Shown one piece after another: positions 8,178-17,840 of a DNA stretch of 64,000 nt. The first letter of the stretch is position 1, and every line of letters starts with the position of its first letter. This stretch comes from Methyloversatilis universalis FAM5 (GTDB lineage: Bacteria; Pseudomonadota; Gammaproteobacteria; Burkholderiales; Rhodocyclaceae): assembly GCF_000214035.2 (NCBI RefSeq), contig NZ_AFHG01000058.1:1-64000 (forward strand), written 5' to 3'. The translations under genes and the position numbers were made by a program. The notes beneath the pieces were generated by a model, which had not been told where the DNA came from, did not search any database, and saw only the letters and a program-made list of their open reading frames with translations.

Positions 8178-9206
8178 TCAGGTGGGTGCGACCGCGCACG
8201 ACGACAGCGTGTCGGCCGCGATGTCGAGCGCGGCCTTGGCGTCACGCACGTTGAGCAGGCTGTCGGCGGCGGCGCCGTTCTTCATCGCCACCAGTTCGGC
8301 GGCGATCGACACCGCGATCTCGGCCGGCGTGCGGCTGCCGATGTACAGACCGGCCGGGCCGTGCAGACGTTCGATCTGCGCTTCGCTCAGATCGAATTCC
8401 TTCAGCCGCTCGCGCCGCGCATCGTTGTTGTGACGCGAGCCGAGCGCGGCCACGTAGAAGGCAGGCGACTTCAGCGCCTCCATCAGCGCCAGGTCGTCCA
8501 GCTTCGGGTCGTGGGTCAGCGCGATCACCGCGGTGCGCGCGTCCGGCCGCATCGCGATGACGACGTCGTCCGGCATGTCGCGCGTGAGCACGGTGCCCGG
8601 CACGTTCCATTCCTCGCTGTATTCCTCGCGCGGATCGCATACGGTCACCGCGAAATCGAGTGCGCTGGCGATGCGCGCCAGCGCCGACGACAGCTGGCCG
8701 GCGCCGATCAGCAGCAGCCGGTAGCGCGGGCCGAACACGCTGATCAGCGTGTGGCCGTCGAAGTGCAGCCCCTGGTCGGCGTGACCGGCGTGCAGCGTCG
8801 CGCGGCCGCTGGCCAGATCCAGCCGGCGGGTGGCCAGTTCGTTGCGGGCCAGCCGGTCCAGCAGCTCGTCCAGTGCGCCGGCGTCGGCCAGCGGCTCCAG
8901 CACCAGCTGCAGGGTGCCGCCGCAGGGCAGGCCGAAGCGGCGGGCTTCGTCTGCAGTCACGCCGTAGCTCACCGTGTGCGCATCGCGCGGCAGACCGTCG
9001 CGCCGCAGACGGTGGATGAGGTCGTCCTCGATGCAGCCGCCGGACACCGAACCGACCGCGCGGCCGTCGTCGCGCAGCGCCAGCAGCGCGCCGGGCGGAC
9101 GCGGCGACGAGCCCCAGGTGCGCACCACGGTCGCCAGCATGACGCGGTGGCCGGCGTGCAGCCAGTCGCGTGCGCGGGTGAGGACTTCGAGATCGAGACT
9201 GTCCAT
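8178..9206 (-). CDS. xdhC: XdhC/CoxI family molybdoenzyme maturation factor
   Basis: A 342-residue protein with an N-terminal XdhC_CoxI domain (VRTWGSSPRPPGA, SVSGGCIEDDLI) and a C-terminal Rossmann domain (LLLIGAGQLSSALA, then AALGSRHNN). XdhC proteins bind the molybdenum cofactor, help its sulfuration and insert it into xanthine-dehydrogenase-type apoenzymes. The ATG at 9206 is preceded by a GGAGATCC ribosome site; longer starts are unsupported. It lies 64 bases downstream of the large-subunit gene and upstream of mocA, forming a maturation pair for the molybdenum hydroxylase operon. Confidence 0.93.
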   Translation of the reverse strand: MDSLDLEVLTRARDWLHAGHRVMLATVVRTWGSSPRPPGALLALRDDGRAVGSVSGGCIEDDLIHRLRRDGLPRDAHTVSYGVTADEARRFGLPCGGTLQLVLEPLADAGALDELLDRLARNELATRRLDLASGRATLHAGHADQGLHFDGHTLISVFGPRYRLLLIGAGQLSSALARIASALDFAVTVCDPREEYSEEWNVPGTVLTRDMPDDVVIAMRPDARTAVIALTHDPKLDDLALMEALKSPAFYVAALGSRHNNDARRERLKEFDLSEAQIERLHGPAGLYIGSRTPAEIAVSIAAELVAMKNGAAADSLLNVRDAKAALDIAADTLSSCAVAPT

Positions 9207-9270
9207 GGATGGATCTCCGTGAGCCGCGGACGGTACGCCGCCGGTCAGGCCGCGTACCGTCCGCGACGGG

Positions 9271-11481
9271 TCATGCCTGCAGCTGTTCGCCGATCGGCAG
9301 CGTGTGGATCGTCTTGCCGGTAGCGGCACGCAGCGCGCTGGCCAGCGCCGGCGCGAGCGGCGGCACGCCCGGTTCGCCGACGCCGGTGGGCGCGGCGGCT
9401 GACTTCACGATATGCACCTCGACCTTCGGCATTTCATTGATGCGCAGCACCGGGTAGTCGTTGAAGTTGGACTGTTCGACCAGGCCGTCCTTCAGCGTGA
9501 TCGAGCCGGTCAGCGCGGCGGCCAGCGCGTAGCCGATGCCGCCTTCCATCTGCGCCTTCACCACGTCCGGATTGACCACGATGCCGCAGTCCACCGCGCA
9601 CACCACGCGGTCCACCTTGAAGCTGCCGTCCTTCTGCACCGTCACCTCGACCACTTCGGCGACGAAGCTGTTGAACGATTCATGCACCGCGACGCCGCGG
9701 CCGCGCTTCGCACCGTCGGCGGCCGGCGCCAGCGGCTTGTTCCAGCCGGCCTTCTCGGCGGCCAGCTTCAGCACGCCGGCGTGGCGCGGATGCTTCTTCA
9801 GCAGCGCCATGCGGTAGGCGACCGGGTCCTTGCCGGCGGCCATCGCCAGATCATCGAGGAACAGCTCGGTCGCGTAGGCGGTGTGGGTCGAGCCGACCGA
9901 ACGCCACCACTGCACGGGCACCTTCACGTCGGCGTTGGTGGTGTGCAGGTCCACGTTCAGGTTGGGGATGGCGTAGGGCAGCGTGGCCGCGCCTTCGACC
10001 GAGGTCACGTCGATGCCGTCCTTCACCAGCACCGGCTCGAACGGCGAGCCGGCGATGATGGATTGGCCGACGATGCGCTGCTGCCAGGCGACCGGCATGC
10101 CCTTCGCGTCGAGCGCGGCGCGCACGCGGTGCAGGTAGATCGGGCGGTAGAAGCCGCCGCGCATGTCGTCCTCGCGGCTCCACACCAGCTTGACCGGCGC
10201 GCGGCCCTTGATCGCCTTCACGATCTGCGCGGTTTCCAGCAGATAGTCGGACTGCGGGTTGGCGCGACGGCCGAAGCTGCCGCCGGCATACACCATGTTC
10301 ACGGTCACCCGGTCCGGCTCGATGCCGAAGGCCTTGGCGATCGCGAACTGGTCGGCGGTGTGCAGCTGTTCGCCGTTCCACACCTCGCACTGGCCGTTCT
10401 CGAACTTCATGACGCAGTTCAGCGGCTCCATCGATGCGTGGGCCAGATACGGGAACACGTATTCGGCTTCATACACCTTGCCGGCCTTGGCCAGCGCCGC
10501 TTCGGCATTGCCGTCGTTGCGCGCGTTCAGGCCCGGCGTCTTCGCGCGTTCGCGGTAGCTGGCGACGATGGCGTCGCTGCTGCCGCGGTAGGCCTGGGAC
10601 TCGTCCCACTCGATCTTGAGCGCGTCGCGGCCCTTCTTCGCGGTCCAGTAGTCGGTGGCCAGCACTGCCACGCCGTTCGGGATCACGACCACGTCGCTCA
10701 CGCCCTTCACGGCGCGTGCCGCCTTGTCATCGACCGACTTCACGCGGCCGCCGAAGCGCGGCGGATGCGCCACCACCGCCACCAGCATGCCCGGCAGCTT
10801 CACGTCCTGGGTGAAGGTGGCGCGGCCGGTGGTCTTGGCGACGCTGTCCACGCGCGGCGCGCTGCGGCCGATCAGGTTGAACTGTTTCGGATCCTTCAGC
10901 TTCACGTTCGCCGGCACCGGCTGGCGCGCGGCGGCTTCCGCCAGTTCGCCGAAGCCGGCCTTGCGGCCGCTGGCCGCGTGCGACACGACGCAGTTCTTCA
11001 CCGTGATCTGCGATGCCGGCACCTTCCACTGCGCGGCAGCGGCGGACACCAGCATGGCGCGGGCGGTCGCGCCGGCCCGGCGCATCTGTTCGAAGGAGTT
11101 GGCGATGGCGGTACTGCCGCCGGTGCCCTGCGCCTTCCAGAACAGGTTGCTGTAGCGCCTGGCGTCGGCCGGCGCGCCCTCGACCTTGACCCGCGACCAG
11201 TCGGCGTCCAGTTCCTCGGCCACCAGCGTGGCCAGACCGGTATAGATGCCCTGGCCCATTTCGAGGTGCTTGGACACCACGGTGACCGTGCCGTCGGTAC
11301 CGATGCGCAGGAAGGCGTTCGGCGAAAACTCGCCATCGACCATCGCGCTGCCGGCGTGGCCGGGGCCGCCTGCTTCGGCCAGCGCCAGCGTGGGCGTCAT
11401 GACCGCCAGCGCGAGGCCGGCACCGCCCTTCAGGAAGCCGCGGCGGGTGGTCTGGAGTGCGTTCTCGATGCGGAAAATCAT
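9271..11481 (-). CDS. iorB: molybdopterin-binding large subunit, IorB-type (copy 1)
   Basis: A 736-residue protein with a Tat signal (TTRRGFLKGGAGLALAV), then the xanthine-oxidase-family large-subunit domains: MGQGIYTG, GTGGSTAI, AGGSFGRR (cofactor binding), QWWRSVGSTHTAYATE and the catalytic-glutamate motif GVGEPG near the C-terminus. Enzymes of this branch (isoquinoline 1-oxidoreductase, membrane-linked aldehyde dehydrogenases) hydroxylate N-heterocycles or oxidise aldehydes in the periplasm and pass electrons via the [2Fe-2S] subunit. It starts 11 bases after iorA. The substrate cannot be read from sequence. A second large subunit lies on the other side of iorA. Confidence 0.9.
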   Translation of the reverse strand: MIFRIENALQTTRRGFLKGGAGLALAVMTPTLALAEAGGPGHAGSAMVDGEFSPNAFLRIGTDGTVTVVSKHLEMGQGIYTGLATLVAEELDADWSRVKVEGAPADARRYSNLFWKAQGTGGSTAIANSFEQMRRAGATARAMLVSAAAAQWKVPASQITVKNCVVSHAASGRKAGFGELAEAAARQPVPANVKLKDPKQFNLIGRSAPRVDSVAKTTGRATFTQDVKLPGMLVAVVAHPPRFGGRVKSVDDKAARAVKGVSDVVVIPNGVAVLATDYWTAKKGRDALKIEWDESQAYRGSSDAIVASYRERAKTPGLNARNDGNAEAALAKAGKVYEAEYVFPYLAHASMEPLNCVMKFENGQCEVWNGEQLHTADQFAIAKAFGIEPDRVTVNMVYAGGSFGRRANPQSDYLLETAQIVKAIKGRAPVKLVWSREDDMRGGFYRPIYLHRVRAALDAKGMPVAWQQRIVGQSIIAGSPFEPVLVKDGIDVTSVEGAATLPYAIPNLNVDLHTTNADVKVPVQWWRSVGSTHTAYATELFLDDLAMAAGKDPVAYRMALLKKHPRHAGVLKLAAEKAGWNKPLAPAADGAKRGRGVAVHESFNSFVAEVVEVTVQKDGSFKVDRVVCAVDCGIVVNPDVVKAQMEGGIGYALAAALTGSITLKDGLVEQSNFNDYPVLRINEMPKVEVHIVKSAAAPTGVGEPGVPPLAPALASALRAATGKTIHTLPIGEQLQA

Positions 11482-11492
11482 CTGTGCGCTCC

Positions 11493-11951
11493 TCAGGCCA
11501 GGGACTTGGCGGCTTCGTGGATGGCCGCACGGATGCGGACGTAGGTGGCGCAGCGGCAGACGTTGCCGCTCATCGCGGCGTCGATGTCGGCGTCGGTCGG
11601 CTTCGGGTTCGATGCGAGCAGCGCGGTGGCCGACATGATCTGGCCGGACTGGCAGTAGCCGCACTGCACCACGTCCAGCTTCTGCCACGCGGCCTGCACC
11701 GCGGCGCCCACCTTGGCTTCGCCCACCGCCTCGACGGTGGTGATCTTCTTGCCCTTGACCGCGGACAGCGGCGTCACGCAGGAGCGCGTGGCCTGGCCGT
11801 CGACATGCACGGTACAGGCGCCGCACATGGCGATGCCGCAGCCGAACTTGGTGCCGGTCATGTTCAGGCCGTCACGCAGCGCCCACAGCAGCGGCGTGTC
11901 GTCCGGCAGGTCGACCGCGACGTCGCGGCCATTCAGGTTGATCGTTGCCAT
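11493..11951 (-). CDS. iorA: [2Fe-2S] small subunit of molybdenum hydroxylase (IorA-type)
   Basis: A 152-residue ferredoxin-like subunit with all eight cluster cysteines: C38, C43, C46 and C58 (plant-type cluster) and C97, C100, C132 and C134 (CGYCQSGQ and NVCRCATY, the cofactor-proximal cluster). It shuttles electrons from the molybdopterin site to an acceptor, usually a c-type cytochrome in this branch. It lacks a Tat signal of its own, as expected for hitch-hiker export with the large subunit. It is the only small subunit in the operon and lies between two large-subunit genes. Confidence 0.96.
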   Translation of the reverse strand: MATINLNGRDVAVDLPDDTPLLWALRDGLNMTGTKFGCGIAMCGACTVHVDGQATRSCVTPLSAVKGKKITTVEAVGEAKVGAAVQAAWQKLDVVQCGYCQSGQIMSATALLASNPKPTDADIDAAMSGNVCRCATYVRIRAAIHEAAKSLA

Positions 11952-12035
11952 GTTTGAGCCCTCATCGGAGCGGCGGTGTCTGCCGCCGGGTGGGTGAAAA
12001 TCGCGGGCCGGGCCCGCGCAGAAAAGTGCTTGCCG

Positions 12036-14204
12036 TCAGGTGTTCTTCGCCGCCAGCTGCCCCGCAATCGGCAGCGTGCGGATGCGCTGGCCGGTGGCGG
12101 CGAACACCGCGTTGACCACCGCCGGTATCGCCACCGAGGTGCCGGGTTCGCCGACGCCGCCCGGCGCTTCGCCGCTGGGCACGATATGGACGTCGATGCG
12201 CGGCGCTTCGTTCATCCGCATCATGCGCACGTCGTGAAAATTGCTCTGCTGCACGCGGCCGTCAGCCAGCGTGATTTCGTTCCACAGCGCGGCGGTGAGG
12301 CCGAACATGATGCCGCCTTCCATCTGCGCCGCGACGGTGAGCGGATTGACCGCGAAGCCGCAGTCGATGACACAGGTGACGCGGCGCACGCGCACTTCGT
12401 TGTCCGCATTCACCTCGACTTCGGCGACCTGGGCGATATGGCTGCCGAATACCTGCATCAGCGCCACGCCGCGGCCGGCGCGCACGCCGTCCGCCGCCTT
12501 GAGCGGCGTACCCCAGCCCGATTTTTCGGCGACCAGATCGAGCACCGCGCGGGCGCGGCCATCCTTCACCAGCGCGCGGCGGTAGGCCACCGGGTCCTGC
12601 CCGGCCGCGGCGGCCAGTTCGTCGATGAAGCCTTCGACCACGAAGCCGTTGCGGGTCGGTCCGACGCCGCGCCAGAAGGCGGTCGGCACCGCCGGCGGTT
12701 CCACCCGCAGGTATTCGACCCGCATGGCCGGAATCGCGTACGGCAGTTCGACCGCGCCATCGACCGCGTCCGGATCGACGCCGTCCTTGAAGGCCGGCGG
12801 AAAGAAGCGGGCCATGATGGACGAGCCGGCGATGCGGTGCGTCCACGCCACCGGCATGCCTTTGGCGTCGACTGCTGCGCTGATGCGGTCCAGATAGGGC
12901 GGGCGGTACATGTCGTGCTGGATGTCTTCCTCGCGCGTCCAGACGACCTTGACCGGACCGCGCACCTGCCTGCCGATGGCCACCGCCTGGGCGATGAAAT
13001 CGACTTCCAGCCGGCGGCCGAAACCGCCGCCCAGCAGATGGTTGTGGATGCGTACCTGCTCCGGCTTCAGGCCGGCGGTCTGCGCGGCCACCGCCTGCGC
13101 GATGCCCGGCACCTGGGTGCCGACCCAGATGTCCAGACCATCGGCCTTCAGGTCCACGGTGCAGTTGATCGGCTCCATCGTCGCGTGCGCCAGCATGGGC
13201 TGGCGATAGACGGCGTCGACGCGGCGTGCACCGGCTTTCATCGCCGCGTCGGCGTCGCCGGCCTTGTGCGCGACCGCACCCGGGCTTTCCGACGACTTCT
13301 CGAGCTGGGCGAAGATCTGCGCGGTGTCGAGTTTCGCGTGCGCGCCGTCCTTCCAGCGCGGCGCACAGGCGGCCAGCCCCTGTTTCGCCGCCCACATGTG
13401 ATCGGCCACCACCGCCACCGCGTTGTCCAGCTTCACGACCTGGCGCACGCCTTTCACCTTCAGCGCGGCGGCGTCGTCGACACCGGCCAGCGTGCCGCCG
13501 AACACCGGCGACGCGGCCACGGTGGCCACCTTCATACCGGGCAGCACGGTGTCGATGCCGAAGCGGGCGCTGCCATTCACCTTGCCGGCGGCGTCGATGC
13601 GGCGCACCGGCCGGCCGACCAGGCGGAAATCCTTCGGGTCCTTCAGCGCGACACCGGTCGGCAGCGGCAGCGTGGCGGCGATATCCACCAGTTCGCCATA
13701 GGGCGCCCGTCGCCCGCCAGTCGCGTCGATCACCGCGCCGTCACGCGCCACCAGCTTCGCGGCGTCCGTATTCCACTTTTTCGCGGCCGCCTGCACCAGC
13801 AGCACGCGCGCCGTCGCACCGGCTTCGCGCATCGGCTTCCAGGCGCCGCGTATCGAGGTCGACCCGCCGGTGATCTGGGCGCCGATCAGCGGTTCGGCGT
13901 ACTTCGGGTCCGGCGGTGCGTGTTCCAGCGTCACCGCGTCCAGCGGCACTTCGAGTTCTTCCGCGATGAGCTGGGGAATGGCGGTGTAGGTGCCCTGGCC
14001 CATTTCCACCTTGTGCATGACCAGCGTCACCGTGCCGTCGCGGCCGATGCGGATGAAGGCGTTGGGCGCGAACGGCCCGGCGTCCGCGGCCAGTGCGCGC
14101 GCGCCGGGCAGGCTCAGTTCGATCAGCAGACCCCCGCCGGCCGCGGCACCCATTTTCAGGAAGCTGCGACGGCTCAGACCGGTGTTCGGGGCGATCATGT
14201 GCAT
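12036..14204 (-). CDS. molybdopterin-binding large subunit, IorB-type (copy 2)
   Basis: A 722-residue paralogue of the gene at 9271-11481, clearly different in sequence. It has a Tat signal (LSRRSFLKMGAAAGGGLLIE), MGQGTYTAIPQ, GGGFGRRLEVDF and the catalytic-glutamate motif GVGEPGTSVAIP. I chose the ATG at 14204, which has GGAG 9 bases upstream. It is the first gene of the operon, divergent from lysR, and ends 84 bases before iorA. Both large subunits look intact, so two holoenzymes sharing one iron-sulfur subunit, or a heterotrimer, are possible. Confidence 0.9.
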   Translation of the reverse strand: MHMIAPNTGLSRRSFLKMGAAAGGGLLIELSLPGARALAADAGPFAPNAFIRIGRDGTVTLVMHKVEMGQGTYTAIPQLIAEELEVPLDAVTLEHAPPDPKYAEPLIGAQITGGSTSIRGAWKPMREAGATARVLLVQAAAKKWNTDAAKLVARDGAVIDATGGRRAPYGELVDIAATLPLPTGVALKDPKDFRLVGRPVRRIDAAGKVNGSARFGIDTVLPGMKVATVAASPVFGGTLAGVDDAAALKVKGVRQVVKLDNAVAVVADHMWAAKQGLAACAPRWKDGAHAKLDTAQIFAQLEKSSESPGAVAHKAGDADAAMKAGARRVDAVYRQPMLAHATMEPINCTVDLKADGLDIWVGTQVPGIAQAVAAQTAGLKPEQVRIHNHLLGGGFGRRLEVDFIAQAVAIGRQVRGPVKVVWTREEDIQHDMYRPPYLDRISAAVDAKGMPVAWTHRIAGSSIMARFFPPAFKDGVDPDAVDGAVELPYAIPAMRVEYLRVEPPAVPTAFWRGVGPTRNGFVVEGFIDELAAAAGQDPVAYRRALVKDGRARAVLDLVAEKSGWGTPLKAADGVRAGRGVALMQVFGSHIAQVAEVEVNADNEVRVRRVTCVIDCGFAVNPLTVAAQMEGGIMFGLTAALWNEITLADGRVQQSNFHDVRMMRMNEAPRIDVHIVPSGEAPGGVGEPGTSVAIPAVVNAVFAATGQRIRTLPIAGQLAAKNT

Positions 14205-14352
14205 GAGGGAATACTCCGGGGGCGGCAGGAGGACGCGGGCGAGGCCTGCGTGCGCTCGTTCGCCTGAATGTGCGCAGGTCATTCGCGCACGACACACTGC
14301 GAAACATAGACGTTTTGTTTTTTTAGATCGACTGGTTAATCTTGTAAGCCCC

Positions 14353-15303
14353 ATGAAGCAGAACTTAAAGATCGAGCCGGCCCTGCTGCCGGCCTTCAGC
14401 GCCTTCGAATGCGTGGCCCGGCATGCGAGCTTCACGCGGGCGGCGGCCGAACTCGGCGTGTCGGCGTCGGCGCTGTCGCAGACCCTGCGCACGCTGGAGC
14501 AGCGGCTCGGCGTGCGGCTGCTCACCCGCACCACGCGCAGCGTGTCGCTGACCGACGAGGGCGAGCGCTTCTACGACGGCGTGCGGGTCGGTCTGGACGA
14601 ATTCGCCGCCGCGCTCGAGGGGCTGGCGCAGTCTCAGGGCCGCGCGACCGGCACGCTGCGCATCAACATGCCGCGTCCGGCCTACAAGGTGCTCATCGCG
14701 CCCCATCTGGCCGGTTTTGCGGTGCGCCATCCGGACGTGAAGCTCGAATTCGCGCTCGATGACGGGCTGGCCGACATCGTGGCGGAGCGTTTCGACGCCG
14801 GCATGCGCATGAGCGACACGATAGAGGCGGACATGGTGGCGGTGCCGATCGGCGGGCCGAACCGGATGATCACGGTGGCCGCGCCCGACTATCTGACCCA
14901 GCGTCCGCCGCCGCGCTCGGTGGAAGACCTGGGCCGGCATGAGTGCGTGCGCTACCGCTTCGCCTCCAGTGGCCGCACCATGCGCTGGATCTTCCAGCGC
15001 GACGGCCGGCCGCTGGAAGTCGAGGTCGATGGCCGCTACATCGTCAATGACGCCGATGCCGAGATCGATCTCGCCCGCCGTGGTCTGGCCATGGTGCAGA
15101 CGCTGGAATCGCTGGTCGCCGACGACCTCGCCGACGGTCGCCTGAAGGCGGTGCTGGGCGAGTACGCGATGCCGATGTCGGCCATCCACCTGTATTTCCC
15201 GAGCCGTGCCCAGATGCCGCAGCGGCTGCGGGTGTTCATCGACTATTTCCAGCAGGCGAACGAAGCGCCAGCCCTTGCCAGCTCCCGGCCCCCGCGGGCT
15301 TGA
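14353..15303 (+). CDS. LysR family transcriptional regulator
   Basis: A 316-residue protein: an N-terminal winged helix-turn-helix (about residues 10-70, FTRAAAELGVSASALSQTLR) and a LysR substrate-binding domain of the CrgA/PecT branch (GTLRINMP, FDAGMR). It is divergent from the molybdenum hydroxylase operon with 148 bases between starts, the standard LysR target arrangement, so it probably controls that operon and itself. The intergenic region has an AT-rich patch (about 14303-14345) where operators would be expected, but I found no convincing T-N11-A dyad. The ligand is unknown. Confidence 0.93.
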   Translation: MKQNLKIEPALLPAFSAFECVARHASFTRAAAELGVSASALSQTLRTLEQRLGVRLLTRTTRSVSLTDEGERFYDGVRVGLDEFAAALEGLAQSQGRATGTLRINMPRPAYKVLIAPHLAGFAVRHPDVKLEFALDDGLADIVAERFDAGMRMSDTIEADMVAVPIGGPNRMITVAAPDYLTQRPPPRSVEDLGRHECVRYRFASSGRTMRWIFQRDGRPLEVEVDGRYIVNDADAEIDLARRGLAMVQTLESLVADDLADGRLKAVLGEYAMPMSAIHLYFPSRAQMPQRLRVFIDYFQQANEAPALASSRPPRA

Positions 15304-15349
15304 GCGGCGGCATCGCGGCGGTGCGCGTGTAAGGTAAGGGAAGCCACCT

Positions 15350-17026
15350 TCATCCCGACTGCAGGCCGGCAAGCACCTGCTGGACGAGGTGCGCCGGGTT
15401 GGTGGTGACGCACCGGCCAGGATCGAAGGCGTGCCGCAGCGCGAAGGCCTGTCTGGCCGTGCCGACGTGCAGGCAGCGGACCTCGGTGCCGCGGCGTCGC
15501 GCTTCGCGCACCGCCTGTTTCAGGTCTTCCGGCAGATAGCGCGGATCGTGCACGTCGATGTCGTGCGGCTCGCCGTCGGTCAGCAGCAGGATCAGCGGAC
15601 GGTCGCCGGTCGGATGCGCGACCGCGTGGCGCAGCGCGGCGCCGATGCGGGTCGAGCCGTGGCTGCGCAGGCCGGCGGCGCGGGCGCATACGCGGGCGTC
15701 CAGCGCGTCCTCGCGTACGTCCTTCAGATGCTGCACCCGCACCCGGTGCCGGGTATCGGACGCGAAGGCCCACACGCGGGCGCTGTGGCCGATGCGCTCC
15801 AGTTCATGGGTCGCAAGCAATGCCGCGTCGCGCAGGTGTTCGAGCAGCGGCCGGCGGTCGGCGCAGGGCTGGGCGGTGGACGCCGAGGCGTCGATCAGCA
15901 GCAGCAGGTCACGGCCGCCGTCGTCCGGACGCGCTGCGCGATAGAGCCTTGTAGGCGGCCGGGTGCCGGTGCGCAGCGCAATGCCCGTCTCGATCAGCGC
16001 GTCGGTGTGCAGCACCTCGCCGTCGCGTGCGCGGCCGCTGCCCGGACGGCCGGCAGCGCGCAGGCGGCCCGGCGGCAACCGGCGCAGCGCAGACAGCAGC
16101 CGCATCCGCAGTGCCTCGCCGTCGACGTTCAGCGGCCGGCTTTCGATCACCGTGCACCAGTCCGGCCGCAGTCGCCCGATGAGCCGGTCCCATTCCGGGT
16201 ATCGCAGCGTGCGCAGCGGGGCTTCCGACCACAGCGCGGTCGCGCCGCCCTCGCCGTGGTCGGCGCCGCCGGTGGCCTGCGGCGGCGGGCGATCCGCCGT
16301 CACCGCGTTGCTGTCGTCACCGCTGCCGTGGCTGTCGGCGTCCTCGCGTTCCAGCGGCGTGGCGGACGGCGGCAGGCTGTCGTCGGCGATCCACAGGTGG
16401 TGGTTGTCGTCGCGGTAGGCTGGCTCGACCCGCCAGCCGGCGGCGTTGAAATTCAGCCGCATCTGGCCGAGGTCGTTGCCCAGCCGGGACGCCGCGTCGC
16501 GCAGACGTTCCGGCGTGTCCAGCGCGAGCCGGCCGTCGGCCGAGAAGAACATCCGGCGGACCTTGGCGATCCAGGCGTGACCGTCCTCATGTGCCGGGTC
16601 GAACAGTGCGTGCGCCAGCCGCAGCAGCAGCGCATCGACGCCGTTGCCGTCGTCCGGGCCGGCGCCATGGAAGGGCGCCCACAGCGTGCGCAGGCCGGGC
16701 AGCTCCTGCATCGCCCGCCACTCGACGCGGGCGTCCTCCAGCGTTTCCAGCAGTACGCGCTGCACCGGCTTCAGCCGGGCGCGCGGCTGCGGCTCGCCGC
16801 CGTAGGCGAGATGGGCGGCGGCGTGCGCCGCCCGGGCACGGGTGAGCAGCGCGCCAGCCGGCGGCAGATGCAGCACCGGCCGCGCGCCGGCGCACGAAAG
16901 AATGGGGCGGGGGCGGTCGTCGGCGCTGTCCAGCCGGGTCAGGCGCGGCCGCACCGACCACAGCGCATCCAGATAGATGCCCAGCGGCCGGCTGCCTGCC
17001 AGCGCGGATTCAGACGATGCAGGCAT
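15350..17026 (-). CDS. VWA domain protein, CbbO/NorD-like partner of AAA+ ATPase
   Basis: A 558-residue protein. The N-terminal half is helical; an acidic, low-complexity linker (about residues 225-265) precedes a C-terminal von Willebrand A domain with an intact MIDAS motif (LLIDASAST, DxSxS) and [10 protein letters not shown]. CbbO, NorD and CoxE proteins pair with MoxR-type AAA+ ATPases to remodel or activate enzymes. It overlaps the end of the upstream ATPase gene by 17 bases, so they are co-expressed. It is convergent with lysR. Its target is most simply the amidase in the same operon, but that is inference. Confidence 0.85.
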   Translation of the reverse strand: MPASSESALAGSRPLGIYLDALWSVRPRLTRLDSADDRPRPILSCAGARPVLHLPPAGALLTRARAAHAAAHLAYGGEPQPRARLKPVQRVLLETLEDARVEWRAMQELPGLRTLWAPFHGAGPDDGNGVDALLLRLAHALFDPAHEDGHAWIAKVRRMFFSADGRLALDTPERLRDAASRLGNDLGQMRLNFNAAGWRVEPAYRDDNHHLWIADDSLPPSATPLEREDADSHGSGDDSNAVTADRPPPQATGGADHGEGGATALWSEAPLRTLRYPEWDRLIGRLRPDWCTVIESRPLNVDGEALRMRLLSALRRLPPGRLRAAGRPGSGRARDGEVLHTDALIETGIALRTGTRPPTRLYRAARPDDGGRDLLLLIDASASTAQPCADRRPLLEHLRDAALLATHELERIGHSARVWAFASDTRHRVRVQHLKDVREDALDARVCARAAGLRSHGSTRIGAALRHAVAHPTGDRPLILLLTDGEPHDIDVHDPRYLPEDLKQAVREARRRGTEVRCLHVGTARQAFALRHAFDPGRCVTTNPAHLVQQVLAGLQSG

Positions 17027-17840
17027 CGACCAGCGCGGTCAGCGCGCTGACCACCTCGGGGTCGTCCGAGAGTGGCACCGCGACGGCCTGCAGGCAGGCG
17101 GTGCGCGGCGCTAGCCCTTCGGCGATCAGCAGGCCGGCGTGGATGAGCATGCGGGTGGACGCGCCCTCGTCCAGTGCATCGCCGGCGAGCCGGCGCGTGC
17201 GCTCGGCCAGCGTCACCAGTTGCTTCGCGATGCCCTCGTCGACGCCGCATTCGTGCATCACGATGGCCGCCTCGCGTGCCGCGTCCGGGTAGCCGAATTC
17301 GAGCGCGGTGAAGCGCTGCCGGGTCGATGCCTTCAGCGACTTGTGCACGCCGTGGTAGCCCGGGTTGTAGGACACGACCAGACGGAAGTCCGGATGCGCG
17401 TGCAGCAGTTCGCCGGTGGCGGCCAGCGGCAGCTGGCGGCGCGCGTCGGTCAGCGGGTGGATGAGCACCGTGGTGTCGGCGCGCGCCTCGACCAGTTCGT
17501 CCAGATAGCAGATCGCGCCGTGCCGCACCGCGCGGGTCAGCGGGCCGTCCTGCCAGCGGGTGCCCTGACCGTCCAGCAGGAAGCGGCCGATCAGGTCGCC
17601 GGCCGAAAGGTCCTCGTGGCAGGCCACGGTGATCAGTGGCAGGCCCAGGCGCCAGGCCATGTGCTCGACGAAGCGCGTCTTGCCGCAGCCGGTCGGGCCT
17701 TTCAGCATCAGCGGCAGGCCGCGCGCGTGCGCCGCCTCGAAGGCGGCGACCTCGCCGCCGACCGGCGCGTACCACGGTTCGTCCGCGATGCGCCAGTCGG
17801 CCAGCGCATCATCCGGCGCCACGGGGTCGTGCAGCTTCAC
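17010..17840 (-). CDS. amiB: MoxR/CbbQ-type AAA+ ATPase, AmiB-like
   Basis: A 276-residue ATPase with Walker [10 protein letters not shown], Walker [11 protein letters not shown], sensor-type SYNPGY and a C-terminal CbbQ_C-like region. The GTG start at 17840 overlaps the amidase stop as GTGA, so translation is coupled. In Pseudomonas aeruginosa the gene after amiE (amiB) encodes an ATPase of this CbbQ/NirQ family, hence the symbol. Here it is followed by a VWA protein, forming the ATPase/VWA pair typical of CbbQO and NorQD. Neither amiC/amiR (regulation) nor amiS (transport) is present. Confidence 0.88.
   Translation of the reverse strand: MKLHDPVAPDDALADWRIADEPWYAPVGGEVAAFEAAHARGLPLMLKGPTGCGKTRFVEHMAWRLGLPLITVACHEDLSAGDLIGRFLLDGQGTRWQDGPLTRAVRHGAICYLDELVEARADTTVLIHPLTDARRQLPLAATGELLHAHPDFRLVVSYNPGYHGVHKSLKASTRQRFTALEFGYPDAAREAAIVMHECGVDEGIAKQLVTLAERTRRLAGDALDEGASTRMLIHAGLLIAEGLAPRTACLQAVAVPLSDDPEVVSALTALVDACIV

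Noticed and set aside
9412-14267. Two open frames of over 700 codons on the plus strand
   Set aside because: They lie opposite the two molybdopterin large subunits, whose motifs are unmistakable; the plus-strand products have no recognisable domain.
14205-14352. LysR T-N11-A operator between the molybdenum operon and lysR
   Set aside because: The region is AT-rich in part, but no dyad stands out enough to mark a site.
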